A DNA stretch of 64,000 nt from positions 62,001-126,000 of the forward strand of contig JAXMGX010000006.1 of the NCBI GenBank assembly GCA_046347045.1. The letters are read 5' to 3'. The translations under genes were made by a program, and so were the position numbers. Position 1 is the stretch's first letter, and each line of letters starts with the position of its first letter. The DNA comes from ZC4RG30 sp046347045. Its GTDB lineage: Bacteria > Pseudomonadota > Gammaproteobacteria > Steroidobacterales > Steroidobacteraceae. Positions 8,980 to 17,430 of this stretch are shown here, one piece after another. The notes under the pieces were generated by a model, which had not been told where the DNA came from, did not search any database, and was given only the letters and a program-made list of their open reading frames with translations.

Positions 8980-9492
8980 ATGAGTGCCCCGGCGTCATTC
9001 CAGCAGCAGTTGGTCGAGTTGATTCCGCGGCTGCGGCGCTTCGCCCGCGGCCTGACGCGATCGGCGGCCGACGCGGACGATGTTGCCCAGGCAGCCATAG
9101 AGCGGGCGCTGATGCACCAGGAAACCTGGAGGCCCGGCACGCGCCTGGATAGCTGGGTGTACCGCATTGCGCAGAACCTCTGGCGCGACGAGCTGCGCGC
9201 GCACCGTCGCCGCGCCGAGTCCCTGGATGCCGCGCAGGTTGGCGGCGAAGACGGCCGCGAAAGTTTCGTGCGCCACATCGAGGTGGGCGAGGTCGCCGCG
9301 AGCTTCCACCAGCTTCCCGAGGAGCAGCGCCTGGTGCTGACGCTGGTGGTGCTCGATGGACTTTCCTATCAGGAGGCCTCGGTGGCGCTCGAAGTACCCG
9401 TGGGCACGGTGATGAGCCGCCTCGCGCGCGCGCGTGGCCGGCTGGCGGCGCTGATGCCCGCGGAGGCGGGCCGGCTGCGTGCCGCCAAGTGA
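8980..9492 (+). CDS. ECF-type RNA polymerase sigma factor
   Basis: 170 residues with sigma region 2 (RRFARGLTRSAADADDVAQ ... WVYRIAQNLWRDELRAH) and region 4 (FHQLPEEQRLVLTLVVLDG, then SYQEASVALEVPVGTVMSRLARAR). Region 3 and region 1 are absent, as expected for group 4 sigma factors. The downstream gene, 8 bases away, encodes a membrane anti-sigma-like protein, the usual ECF arrangement. ATG 8980 is the first start preceding region 2. Such factors direct RNA polymerase to envelope-stress or extracellular-function genes; the divergent subtilase is a likely target. Confidence 0.93.
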   Translation: MSAPASFQQQLVELIPRLRRFARGLTRSAADADDVAQAAIERALMHQETWRPGTRLDSWVYRIAQNLWRDELRAHRRRAESLDAAQVGGEDGRESFVRHIEVGEVAASFHQLPEEQRLVLTLVVLDGLSYQEASVALEVPVGTVMSRLARARGRLAALMPAEAGRLRAAK

Positions 9493-9500
9493 GGTAACCG

Positions 9501-10175
9501 ATGGAACTCAACGACGAACTGCTCAGTGCCTACCTCGACAATGCGCTCGATGCCGCGCAGAGCGAGGCGGTTGCCGAATCGCTGGCCGTGGATGCCGGCG
9601 CCCGCCTGCGCCTGGAACGCATGCGCCAGGCTGATCGCGCACTGCGCGCCGCATTGCCGCTGCCGCGCGAAGACAGGTTCGAAGCCACGCTCGCCGCGCG
9701 CATACAGATGGGCCGCGCCGCGCCTTCCTGGCCGCGCATCGTGCTGCCGTGGGCGCTGGCGGCCTCGGCGGCAGGGCTCGTGGCGGGCTTCCTGCTGTCG
9801 CGCGCGCAGGTCGCACCCACTGGCATTTCAACGCCCGATGCCGTGCTGGCCCGCGCATTGGATGGCGCGCCATCCGGCGCCGCAGCCCGCCAGGGCGTGT
9901 CGCTGGTGCTTTCGTTCCAGGCCGAAGACGGCCGGTTTTGCCGCTTGTTCCGCCAGGCGCGCGGCGCCGGTTCCGGCGAGGGGCTGGCTTGCCGCAATGC
10001 CACGGGCTGGCAGGTGGTGGCCTGGGATGCAACCACCACGCTGTCCACCGAGGGATTCCGCGCGGCGGGCGCGGGCATGCTCATCGACGGCGCCATGTCC
10101 GAACTCGGCGGCAGCCCGGCAATGGACGCGGGAGAAGAGGGCGCTGCGATCAAGCGCGGCTGGTCGAAGCCCTAG
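9501..10175 (+). CDS. anti-sigma factor, single-pass membrane protein
   Basis: 224 residues. The N-terminal cytoplasmic segment (MNDELLSAYLD-like start, here ELNDELLSAYLDNALD) resembles the anti-sigma helical domain but without the zinc-binding His-x3-Cys-x2-Cys signature. One transmembrane helix lies near residues 78-97 (LPWALAASAAGLVAGFLLS), followed by an extracytoplasmic domain with two Cys (FCRLF and LACRN) that could form a disulfide. It follows the ECF sigma gene and should hold that sigma at the membrane until a signal releases it. Confidence 0.82.
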   Translation: MELNDELLSAYLDNALDAAQSEAVAESLAVDAGARLRLERMRQADRALRAALPLPREDRFEATLAARIQMGRAAPSWPRIVLPWALAASAAGLVAGFLLSRAQVAPTGISTPDAVLARALDGAPSGAAARQGVSLVLSFQAEDGRFCRLFRQARGAGSGEGLACRNATGWQVVAWDATTTLSTEGFRAAGAGMLIDGAMSELGGSPAMDAGEEGAAIKRGWSKP

Positions 10176-10211
10176 CTGCTTCGCCGCTAGCGATCCGGTT
10201 GCCTTCGCAGT

Positions 10212-11144
10212 TCAGCGGCGCGGTGATTTCCAGATGAATCGAAGCCCGGCCACGTAGTCCGGGCTGGCCCTGGAAAGCCCTGCGCTGCCGCTGACCTCCA
10301 CCTTCCAGCCCGTCGACAGGCCGCGCGTGAGGAAGGCATCGATGGAGCGCGGGTCCACGCCGCCGGCCAGCGTTGCCGTTCTCCAGTTGGCCTGCATGCC
10401 GAATACCGAGCGCTGGCCGACATTGCGCCAGTAGCCCGCGCTGGCCTGCCAGCCATCCCGCCGCTGCAGGTTGCTCGTGGATTCGAGCAGCCTGCGGCCA
10501 CCGCTGGCGAACACTCCGCCCTTGAGGCCATCCCAGCCCAGCTCGGCGATCGCGGCGTAATCGGTGGTGCCCGTGCCCAGGCCCCGCGCCGCGCTGCCGG
10601 TGGGCATGCGCACGCGGCCCGTCACGTCGAGGTAGAGCCTCGTCGATCCCAGGTCGACGAATGACCAGGTGGCGGCCAGCGTGGAATCGCCGAAGCCGCG
10701 CACATCGCGATTGGCGGGAAACACGCTGGTGGTGATGGGCCCCATCGGGCCGCCGCCACTGCCTCCGGGCGTGCCGCCACTGTCATTGCTGCCGCGCGAG
10801 CCGTCGCTGCCGCTGCTGCCACTGGAGTTGCTGCCGCTCGAACCGCTGCCACCACTGGAGCCGCTGCCGCTGTTGTCCGAACCGCCACCGCTCTCCTCGA
10901 TGAGGGGCGCGATGTCGGCCGGACCGCGCACGCCCAGGTAGGAAGTCGAGGCGCGCAGCGACAGATGTCCCACCGTGAGCTTGATCGACAGCGGTATGAC
11001 CGCGGCCTCGGTGGAGGCAGTCTCGCCATAGCTGCCGTGGGAGTATTCCGCGCCGGTGGCGAACTGCCACTGGGCGGCAAAAGCGACGGGAGCGATGATC
11101 GCTCCCGTCGCTGCCGTCATCATCCCGATGCGCGCCGACTTCAT
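10212..11144 (-). CDS. outer-membrane beta-barrel-like protein with a Gly/Ser-rich insert
   Basis: 310 residues. A signal peptide ending near AFA-AQ is followed by alternating hydrophobic/polar strands typical of a transmembrane barrel, ending SPDYVAGLRFIWKSPRR. Between the first strands and the rest lies a low-complexity stretch (about residues 84-138) built almost only of Ser, Gly, Asn and Asp, which looks like a long flexible loop or linker. No named family is recognised. It is convergent with the anti-sigma gene; whether it belongs to the sigma regulon cannot be told from sequence. Confidence 0.6.
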   Translation of the reverse strand: MKSARIGMMTAATGAIIAPVAFAAQWQFATGAEYSHGSYGETASTEAAVIPLSIKLTVGHLSLRASTSYLGVRGPADIAPLIEESGGGSDNSGSGSSGGSGSSGSNSSGSSGSDGSRGSNDSGGTPGGSGGGPMGPITTSVFPANRDVRGFGDSTLAATWSFVDLGSTRLYLDVTGRVRMPTGSAARGLGTGTTDYAAIAELGWDGLKGGVFASGGRRLLESTSNLQRRDGWQASAGYWRNVGQRSVFGMQANWRTATLAGGVDPRSIDAFLTRGLSTGWKVEVSGSAGLSRASPDYVAGLRFIWKSPRR

Positions 11145-11179
11145 CCGCTGAAGTCTAGCCGCGCCGCGGCGGCCCCGCT

Positions 11180-12625
11180 TCAGTCATCGTTGTCTTCGAA
11201 TTCCACGCGCGTGGCCGCGATCTGGTTGGCGTTCTCGGTGCCACGCACCTTCACCACCCTGCCGGCCGCGCTGGTGAAGAAGGCCGTGGACGACAGCTCG
11301 TCGAACCGCGTGGCCGAGGTGGTGGTGACCGGCACGCCCAGCGCCGTGAAGTTCGGCGACGCGAGGTCGCGCACGGTGCCGCGCACCCACGATTCGGTGC
11401 TGGCGCGGCGGCGTTCGAGGCGGGCAGCGGTGAGCTTTAGCGCCGCGGTCTCGGTGCCGCGGATTTCCACGTAGTCGCCCACCTGCACATTGGCCAGGCG
11501 GAACATCTCGATGCGCGCATCGCTCTTGTCTTCGATGCGCGTGTTGTTGTCGACGGTGATCGTCACGCCCAGCACCGTGAGCGTGCCGCCAAGGCCGCTG
11601 CTGTCCGCGGCCACGTTGTCCACGATACCCGCAACGCCGGCGCCGGTGCCGCGCTTGAACTGGATCTTCGCCGCCACCAGCACGCCCGCTGCGTCGAAGG
11701 TGCCTTCGGCTTCCACCTTGACGTTGAGCGCAAGGTCCGCGGCAGTGCCACCCTCGTAGACGGTGCTGGAATTGGTGGTCACCTTGCGGCCGGCCACGTC
11801 GAAATCCGTCGCCGAGGCAAAGCGCGTGACCAGGCCCTCCACTTCACGCTGGAAGACGCCGGTGCTGCTGTCGAAGTCGCGGCGCTCCACGCTGGTGGCC
11901 ACCAGCGCGCCCGCGCTGTTCAGCGCATTGCCCTTGGCTTCCACCGTCTGGTCATTCGCGATGCCGGTGGCGGGGAAATCCCGCAGCGTGGCGCTGCTGT
12001 AGTCCACCACCAGCGCACCGAGTTTGAAGGTGTGGGCTGTGGTGTCGAGCGCCGACACCGTGCCCATCACCTCGAGCTGCGTCGCCCCCGTGGCGCGCTT
12101 CTCGATGCGCGTGGCGACGATCTCGCCGGCGGAATTGGCAAGGCCGCTGACTTCCACCTGCACGCCCACCGCCAGCGCGGCGAAGTTGCCCAGCGATGCA
12201 TCGAAGGAGGTCTCAGTCGTCACGCGCACCGTGTGCGCCAGCACCACGAAGGTCTGGGCGGTGGCGTCGATGCTGGTGATGGGGCCTTCCAGGTCATCGT
12301 CCTGGCGCACCGAGTCGGCCACGGCGCGGCCGCTGCCGTCGATGCGACCCTTCACGTGCACCACCTGGCCCACCCGCAGGTTCTGCTGCGTGGTGCGCAG
12401 GCCATCCTTCGAGATCTCGGCGCCGGAGGTTTCGAAATGGATGCCGTTCACGTAGACGCTGCCGAAGCCGGTGATGACACCGGAGGTGACGACGGCGCGT
12501 TCCACCGTGGCGGCCGTGCCGCCGCTGGCGGTTCCGGCCGTGGTCGCGGAGCCGCCGCTGCCGCAGGCGGCGAGCAGGCAGCCGGCCAGGGCAGCCAGGC
12601 AGAGTCGTAGGCGGGTGCGAAGCAT
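11180..12625 (-). CDS. DUF5666 repeat-containing lipoprotein
   Basis: 481 residues. The N-terminus is a lipoprotein signal with LLAACGSGG (Cys about residue 21). The remainder is a chain of beta-rich units with recurring Val-x-Ala-x-Gly and RIE(K/R)R-type endings (for example VATRIEKRATG, AAKIQFKRGTG, TAARLERRRAS, AATRVEFEDND), matching the pattern of DUF5666 domains; about five to six copies are visible. Probably anchored in the outer membrane. Function of the family is unknown. It is divergent from the trp leader and shares an approximately 130-bp intergenic region with it. Confidence 0.75.
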   Translation of the reverse strand: MLRTRLRLCLAALAGCLLAACGSGGSATTAGTASGGTAATVERAVVTSGVITGFGSVYVNGIHFETSGAEISKDGLRTTQQNLRVGQVVHVKGRIDGSGRAVADSVRQDDDLEGPITSIDATAQTFVVLAHTVRVTTETSFDASLGNFAALAVGVQVEVSGLANSAGEIVATRIEKRATGATQLEVMGTVSALDTTAHTFKLGALVVDYSSATLRDFPATGIANDQTVEAKGNALNSAGALVATSVERRDFDSSTGVFQREVEGLVTRFASATDFDVAGRKVTTNSSTVYEGGTAADLALNVKVEAEGTFDAAGVLVAAKIQFKRGTGAGVAGIVDNVAADSSGLGGTLTVLGVTITVDNNTRIEDKSDARIEMFRLANVQVGDYVEIRGTETAALKLTAARLERRRASTESWVRGTVRDLASPNFTALGVPVTTTSATRFDELSSTAFFTSAAGRVVKVRGTENANQIAATRVEFEDNDD

Positions 12626-12721
12626 GGGGGTCTCCTGTCAGTGAGCTCTGCGGAGACAACGAACGGGCCGCGCGGTTATTCCTCCCGGTTTCGGGCGGAA
12701 CCTTATGTCAAATCAAATGCC

Positions 12722-12751
12722 TTGACTGCCTTGGCAGTGCCTCGCCATACT
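12722..12751 (+). promoter_or_regulatory. predicted sigma-70 promoter of the trp operon
   Basis: TTGACT at 12722-12727 and CATACT at 12746-12751 are separated by 18 bp and resemble -35/-10 elements. The leader-peptide ATG follows the -10 box by only 6 bases, so transcription would start almost at the ATG itself and the leader would be translated from a nearly leaderless RNA. No TrpR-like operator is recognised. Inference from sequence only. Confidence 0.55.
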
Positions 12752-12757
12752 CGGCCG

Positions 12758-12802
12758 ATGCTGACGAACCGCACCCTGCGCTGGTGGTGGCCCCTCTCCT
12801 GA
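12758..12802 (+). CDS. trpL: trp operon leader peptide (14 aa, three consecutive Trp codons)
   Basis: The reading frame MLTNRTLRWWWPLS ends at TGA 12800-12802. Three adjacent TGG codons (12782-12790) come just before the segment that forms the first hairpin of the attenuator. This is the classical sensor of charged tRNA-Trp: a ribosome stalled on the Trp codons covers segment 1 (CCCCTCTCC, 12791-12799) and frees segment 2. No Shine-Dalgarno is visible upstream, which fits the nearly leaderless promoter geometry. Confidence 0.9.
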   Translation: MLTNRTLRWWWPLS

Positions 12803-12897
12803 CGGAGCGGGGTACTGGTCGTCACTGCCAAGCACACAGCAGAACGCAAAGGCTTCATACCAGAACCCATCTCCGGCACACCGGGGCTGGGTTTTTT
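12791..12897 (+). terminator. trp attenuator (mutually exclusive 1:2, 2:3 and 3:4 hairpins)
   Basis: Four segments can be paired by eye. Segment 1, CCCCTCTCC (12791-12799), pairs with GGAG-C-GGGG (12804-12812), forming the protector. Segment 2 (12804-12818) is complementary at 12 of 15 positions to segment 3 (12860-12874), the antiterminator. Segment 3 (AACCCA, CCGG) pairs with segment 4 (CCGG, TGGGTT, ending about 12893), followed by a T run to 12897, the intrinsic terminator. Low Trp stalls the leader ribosome and favours 2:3, allowing transcription into trpE; high Trp favours 3:4 and termination. Confidence 0.9.
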
Positions 12898-12930
12898 GTT
12901 GTCCGCAATGAAAGTGAAGGAACTTCGGGT

Positions 12931-14312
12931 TTGAAACCGCCATTCGACATCGCCGGCGACCTGGATACTCCAGTGTCGGCCTTCGCCAAGCTGGCCTCGT
13001 TCCGGCCGCGCTTCCTGCTCGAGAGCGTGGAAGGCGGCGAACGGCTGGCCCGTTACTCCTTCATCGGCTTCGGTGAGGGCCTCGAGGTGCGGCTCGATTC
13101 CCGCGCGCTCACCATCGGCGCCAACACCTTTGCGGTGCCGTCGTCACAGGATGAGCTGCTGCAGCGATTGCGGCAGGCGCTGTCGCTGGCGCCGCGGCCG
13201 CTGCCCGAACTGCCGGGCGTGCCGCTGGCCGGTGGCCTCGTGGGTTTCACTGCCTACGACGTGGTGCGCTTCTTCGAGAAGATTCCGCTGCGCCATGCGC
13301 GCCGTCCCGAGGCGCCCATCCTGCACTACGTGGCGCCACAGTCGCTGCTGGTGTTCGATCACCTGACACGCGGCATCGCGCTGCTGCATGCCGGCAGCGA
13401 GGCAGAGCGCCAGGCGCTGCGGCGCGAGGTGATCGCGGCGCTGCGCGGCGGCATCGTGCTGCCGCGCGCACAGGGCAATTTCTCGGATGCGGAAGTCTCG
13501 CTCAGCCGTGAGGCCTACATGGCCGGCGTGCGCCGCGCGCAGGAGTACATCGCCGCCGGCGATGTGTACCAGCTGGTGCTGTCGTCGAAATTCACCGGCC
13601 GGCACTCGCTCGATCCCTTCCAGGTGTACCGCGCGCTGCGGCTGATCAATCCCTCGCCCTACATGTACTACGTGAAGCTGGGCGGCGTGACCGTGGTGGG
13701 TTCATCGCCCGAGGCGCTGGTGAAACTGAACAAGGGCCGCGCGGAGCTGCGTCCCATCGCCGGCACGCTGCCGCGCATGGCCGATCCCGAGGCCGACAAG
13801 GCCAACGAGCAGCGGCTGCTGGCCGATCCCAAGGAGAATGCCGAGCATGTGATGCTGGTGGACCTGGCGCGCAATGACCTGGGTCGCGTGGCGCAGGCGG
13901 GCAGCGTGCACGTGAATCCGTACCGCGCCATCGAGCGCTACAGCCACGTGATGCACATCGTCAGCGGCGTGCAGGGCCAGCTCGCGGCGGGCCGTGATGC
14001 CTTCGATCTGTTCGCCGCCACCTTCCCCGCGGGTACGCTGGTGGGCGCGCCGAAAGTGCGCGCCATGCAGATCATCGAGGAACTGGAGCCCGTGGATCGC
14101 GGACTGTACGGCGGCATCATCGGCTACTTTGGCGCGCAGGGAGACATGGACCAGGCCATCACCATCCGCACGCTGGTGTTCGAGGGCGACCAGTACAGCT
14201 ACCAGGCCGGCGCCGGCATCGTCTCCGACAGCCGGCCCGATGCCGAGCATGAAGAAGTATTCGCCAAGAGCGCCGCGCTGCGCAGCGCTTTGTCACTGGC
14301 GCAGGAAGGACT

Positions 14313-14316
<4 letters not shown>
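12931..14316 (+). CDS. trpE: anthranilate synthase component I
   Basis: 461 residues from a TTG start at 12931, preceded by AAGGA at a spacing of about 10; no in-frame ATG is present before the conserved N-terminal motif FLLESVEGGERLARYSFIG. The chorismate-binding domain is complete (FQLVLS-like DVYQLVLSSKF, PSPYMYYVKLGG, ELRPIAGTLPR, LVDLARNDLGRVA, FPAGTLVGAPKVRAM, GGIIGYFG). With TrpG it converts chorismate and glutamine to anthranilate, the first committed step of Trp synthesis, and is normally feedback inhibited by Trp. It is about 30 residues shorter at the N-terminus than many homologues. The ATGA overlap with trpG shows translational coupling. Confidence 0.95.
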
Positions 14317-14918
<602 letters not shown>

Positions 14919-14922
14919 AGCG

Positions 14923-15978
14923 ATGGCCGCGGATCTGGCGCGCATGCGTGAATGGCTGGAGGCGGTGCTGGAGAAGCGCGCGCTGTCCACCGACGAGGCA
15001 CGCGAACTGCTGGTGGGTCTTACCGACGTGGAACTGCCGCCGGCGCTGGCCGGTGCATTGCTTGCGGGCCTGCGCGCCAAGGGCGTGACGCCCGAGGAAC
15101 TGCGCGGCTTCGCGCTGGGCATGCGGTCGCTGGCGCGCCGGCCCGACATCGAGCCCAACATCGCGGCCGTGGACATCGTGGGCACCGGCGGCGACAAGTC
15201 CGGCAGCTACAACATCTCCACCGGCGCCGCGCTGCTCACTGCCGCCGCGGGCCTGCCCGTGGTGAAGCATGGCAATCGCTCGGTTTCAAGCCGCACCGGC
15301 AGCGCCGATGTGCTCGAAACGCTGGGCCTGAAGCTGCCGCTGGATGCAAGGCAGGCTGCAGCCTGCTTCGCGGCCACGCAATTCACCTTCCTGTTCGCGC
15401 CGCACTACCACCCGGCGATGAAGGCCATCGCGCCGGTGCGCAACGCGCTGGGCGTGCGCACGGTGTTCAACATCCTCGGGCCGCTGTCGAATCCGGCCGA
15501 GCCGCAGTTCCATGTGATCGGCGCGTTCAATGAAGCCACCGCGCGGTTGATGGCACAGGCCCTTTCGGGATTGCCGCTGCAACGTGCTTTCGTGGTGCAC
15601 GGCGCCGGTGGCTGGGATGAGCCAACGCCCCTGGGGCCGTTTCTGCTGCTGGATGTTTCTCCCGGCGTGGTGCGCGAATCGCGTCGCTCGCCCGCCGACT
15701 ACGGCATGGCGCCCTGCACCGAGCAGGCACTGCAGGGCGGCGATGCCGAGTACAACGCTGCCGCGCTGACGCGTGTGCTGCGCGGCGAGGAGCAGGGGGC
15801 GCATCGCGATGCGCTGGTGCTGAGTGCCGCGCTGGCGCTGGAGGTGGCGGGCAGGGCCGACACGCCGCGCGCCGCGGCGCAGATGGCCTCGGCCGCCATC
15901 GACGATGGCCGCGCGAGCGCGCTGCTGGCGCGACTTGCGGCGTTCTGCCGCGCGCAGTCGCAGGCGGCGATCGCATGA
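14923..15978 (+). CDS. trpD: anthranilate phosphoribosyltransferase
   Basis: 351 residues with the PRPP-binding motif DIVGTGGDKSGSYNIST, KHGNRSVSSRTGSADVLE, and the anthranilate-site loop FLFAPHYHPAMK. It transfers phosphoribose from PRPP to anthranilate. It begins 4 bases after the trpG stop and its own stop overlaps the trpC start (ATGA). Length is normal for the family. Confidence 0.96.
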   Translation: MAADLARMREWLEAVLEKRALSTDEARELLVGLTDVELPPALAGALLAGLRAKGVTPEELRGFALGMRSLARRPDIEPNIAAVDIVGTGGDKSGSYNISTGAALLTAAAGLPVVKHGNRSVSSRTGSADVLETLGLKLPLDARQAAACFAATQFTFLFAPHYHPAMKAIAPVRNALGVRTVFNILGPLSNPAEPQFHVIGAFNEATARLMAQALSGLPLQRAFVVHGAGGWDEPTPLGPFLLLDVSPGVVRESRRSPADYGMAPCTEQALQGGDAEYNAAALTRVLRGEEQGAHRDALVLSAALALEVAGRADTPRAAAQMASAAIDDGRASALLARLAAFCRAQSQAAIA

Positions 15979-16805
15979 GCCAGGACTTTCTCGCCACCAT
16001 GGCCGCCAGCAGCCGCGCGCGCGTGATGGCGGCGCGCCGCGAGCAGGGCGATGCCGAGCTGTGGCGCTGGGCCGAGGCCTCGCCCGCGCCGCCGCCGTTG
16101 TATCTGTCACCCGACGGCTTCGATGTGATCGCCGAAGTGAAGATGCGCTCGCCAGCCGTGGGCAAGCTGCGCGACGGCGATGAGGAAGACGTGGTGGCGC
16201 GCGTGAAGGGTTATGCCGCCGCCGGCGCGGCGGCGGTATCGGTGCTCACGGAGCCGGAGCGTTTCGAAGGTTCGCTGGATCATCTGGAACGGGCCGCGAG
16301 CGCGCTGTTGCAGGCGGGCCGCGTGCCCGCGATGCGCAAGGATTTCCTGGTCGATCCCTACCAGGTGGCCGAGGCGCGGCTCGCCGGCGCGGGCGGCATC
16401 CTCGTCATCGTGCGCATGCTCGATCGCCCGCAGCTCGATGCGCTGCTGAAGGCGGCGCGGCATTTCGGCCTGTTCACGCTCATCGAGGCCTTCGACGCAC
16501 AGGACCTTCGCATCGCCGGCGAACTGGTCGAAGCGCATGCAGGCGGTCCGCCGCTGCTGGTGGGCATCAACAGCCGCGATCTGGTCTCGTTGAAGGTCGT
16601 GCCCGGACGCCTGGAGGAACTCGTGGGTCTGCTGCCGCGGAACGTGCCGCGCGTGGCCGAGAGCGGCGTTGGCTCGGCCGACGACGCGGCGCGCCTGGCG
16701 CGCGCCGGCTACGACATGGCGCTGATCGGCAGCGCGCTGATGACCACCGACGATCCGGTGGCGCTGCTCAAGTCGATGATCGCCGCGGGGCGTGCAGCGC
16801 GATGA
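15975..16805 (+). CDS. trpC: indole-3-glycerol phosphate synthase
   Basis: 276 residues, a TIM barrel. The catalytic Lys lies in IAEVKMRSPAVG (family IAEIKrxSPSkG), followed by VSVLTEPERFEGS, MRKDFLVDPYQVAEARLAGA, LVGINSRDL and VAESGV. It catalyses ring closure of CdRP to indole-3-glycerol phosphate. It is a separate protein, not fused to TrpF. The MR in place of the common (R/K)(A/R) after the catalytic Lys is a mild deviation. It overlaps trpD and trpF by four bases each. Confidence 0.95.
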   Translation: MSQDFLATMAASSRARVMAARREQGDAELWRWAEASPAPPPLYLSPDGFDVIAEVKMRSPAVGKLRDGDEEDVVARVKGYAAAGAAAVSVLTEPERFEGSLDHLERAASALLQAGRVPAMRKDFLVDPYQVAEARLAGAGGILVIVRMLDRPQLDALLKAARHFGLFTLIEAFDAQDLRIAGELVEAHAGGPPLLVGINSRDLVSLKVVPGRLEELVGLLPRNVPRVAESGVGSADDAARLARAGYDMALIGSALMTTDDPVALLKSMIAAGRAAR

Positions 16806-17416
16806 AACACGGCTTCATCAAGATCTGCGGCCTCACCGATCCGCGCGCCGTCGAGGCCGCGCTGGCCGCGGGCGCGGATGCCATCGGCTTCGTGTTCGCG
16901 AAGTCGGTGCGACAGGTGACGCCGGCGCGGGCCGCGGAACTCGCGGCACCGGCGCGCGGCAAGGCGCTGTGCGTGGCTGTCACCTTGCGCCCGGATTCCG
17001 CGGCGCTGGCGCAGGTGTTCGATGAATTCAAACCCGATGCATGGCAGAGCGACCTCGAGGACATGCGTGATATCGCGCTGCCCGCAGGCATCGCCGCCTG
17101 GCCGGTGCTGCGCGCCATGCCCGGCCAGCTCACCGCCTCGCTGCAGCGTCCCGATCAGCCACTGCTGTTCGAAGGGCCGCGCAGCGGCACGGGCGAAGTG
17201 GCCAACTGGAGCACGGCGCGCGTGCTGGCCTCGGTGCATCGGCTGATTCTCGCCGGCGGACTGTCGCCGGCGAACGTGGCTGAAGCCATCGCGCAGGTGC
17301 GGCCCTTCGGCGTGGACGTATCGAGTGGAGTGGAAGTGGCGCCGGGCCACAAGTCGCCTGCGCTGATCGAATCCTTTGTAACCACGGCGCGCGCGGCCTT
17401 CGCGCGGACCGCGTGA
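16802..17416 (+). CDS. trpF: phosphoribosylanthranilate isomerase
   Basis: 204 residues, a TIM barrel. KICGLTDPRAVEAAL contains the catalytic Cys, GADAIGFVFAKSVRQVTP and the phosphate-binding end FGVDVSSGVEVAPGHKS are conserved, with the catalytic Asp in the latter. It isomerises PRA to CdRP between TrpD and TrpC. The start ATG overlaps the trpC stop. Confidence 0.95.
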   Translation: MKHGFIKICGLTDPRAVEAALAAGADAIGFVFAKSVRQVTPARAAELAAPARGKALCVAVTLRPDSAALAQVFDEFKPDAWQSDLEDMRDIALPAGIAAWPVLRAMPGQLTASLQRPDQPLLFEGPRSGTGEVANWSTARVLASVHRLILAGGLSPANVAEAIAQVRPFGVDVSSGVEVAPGHKSPALIESFVTTARAAFARTA

Positions 17417-17430
17417 ATGAGAGAACGAAC

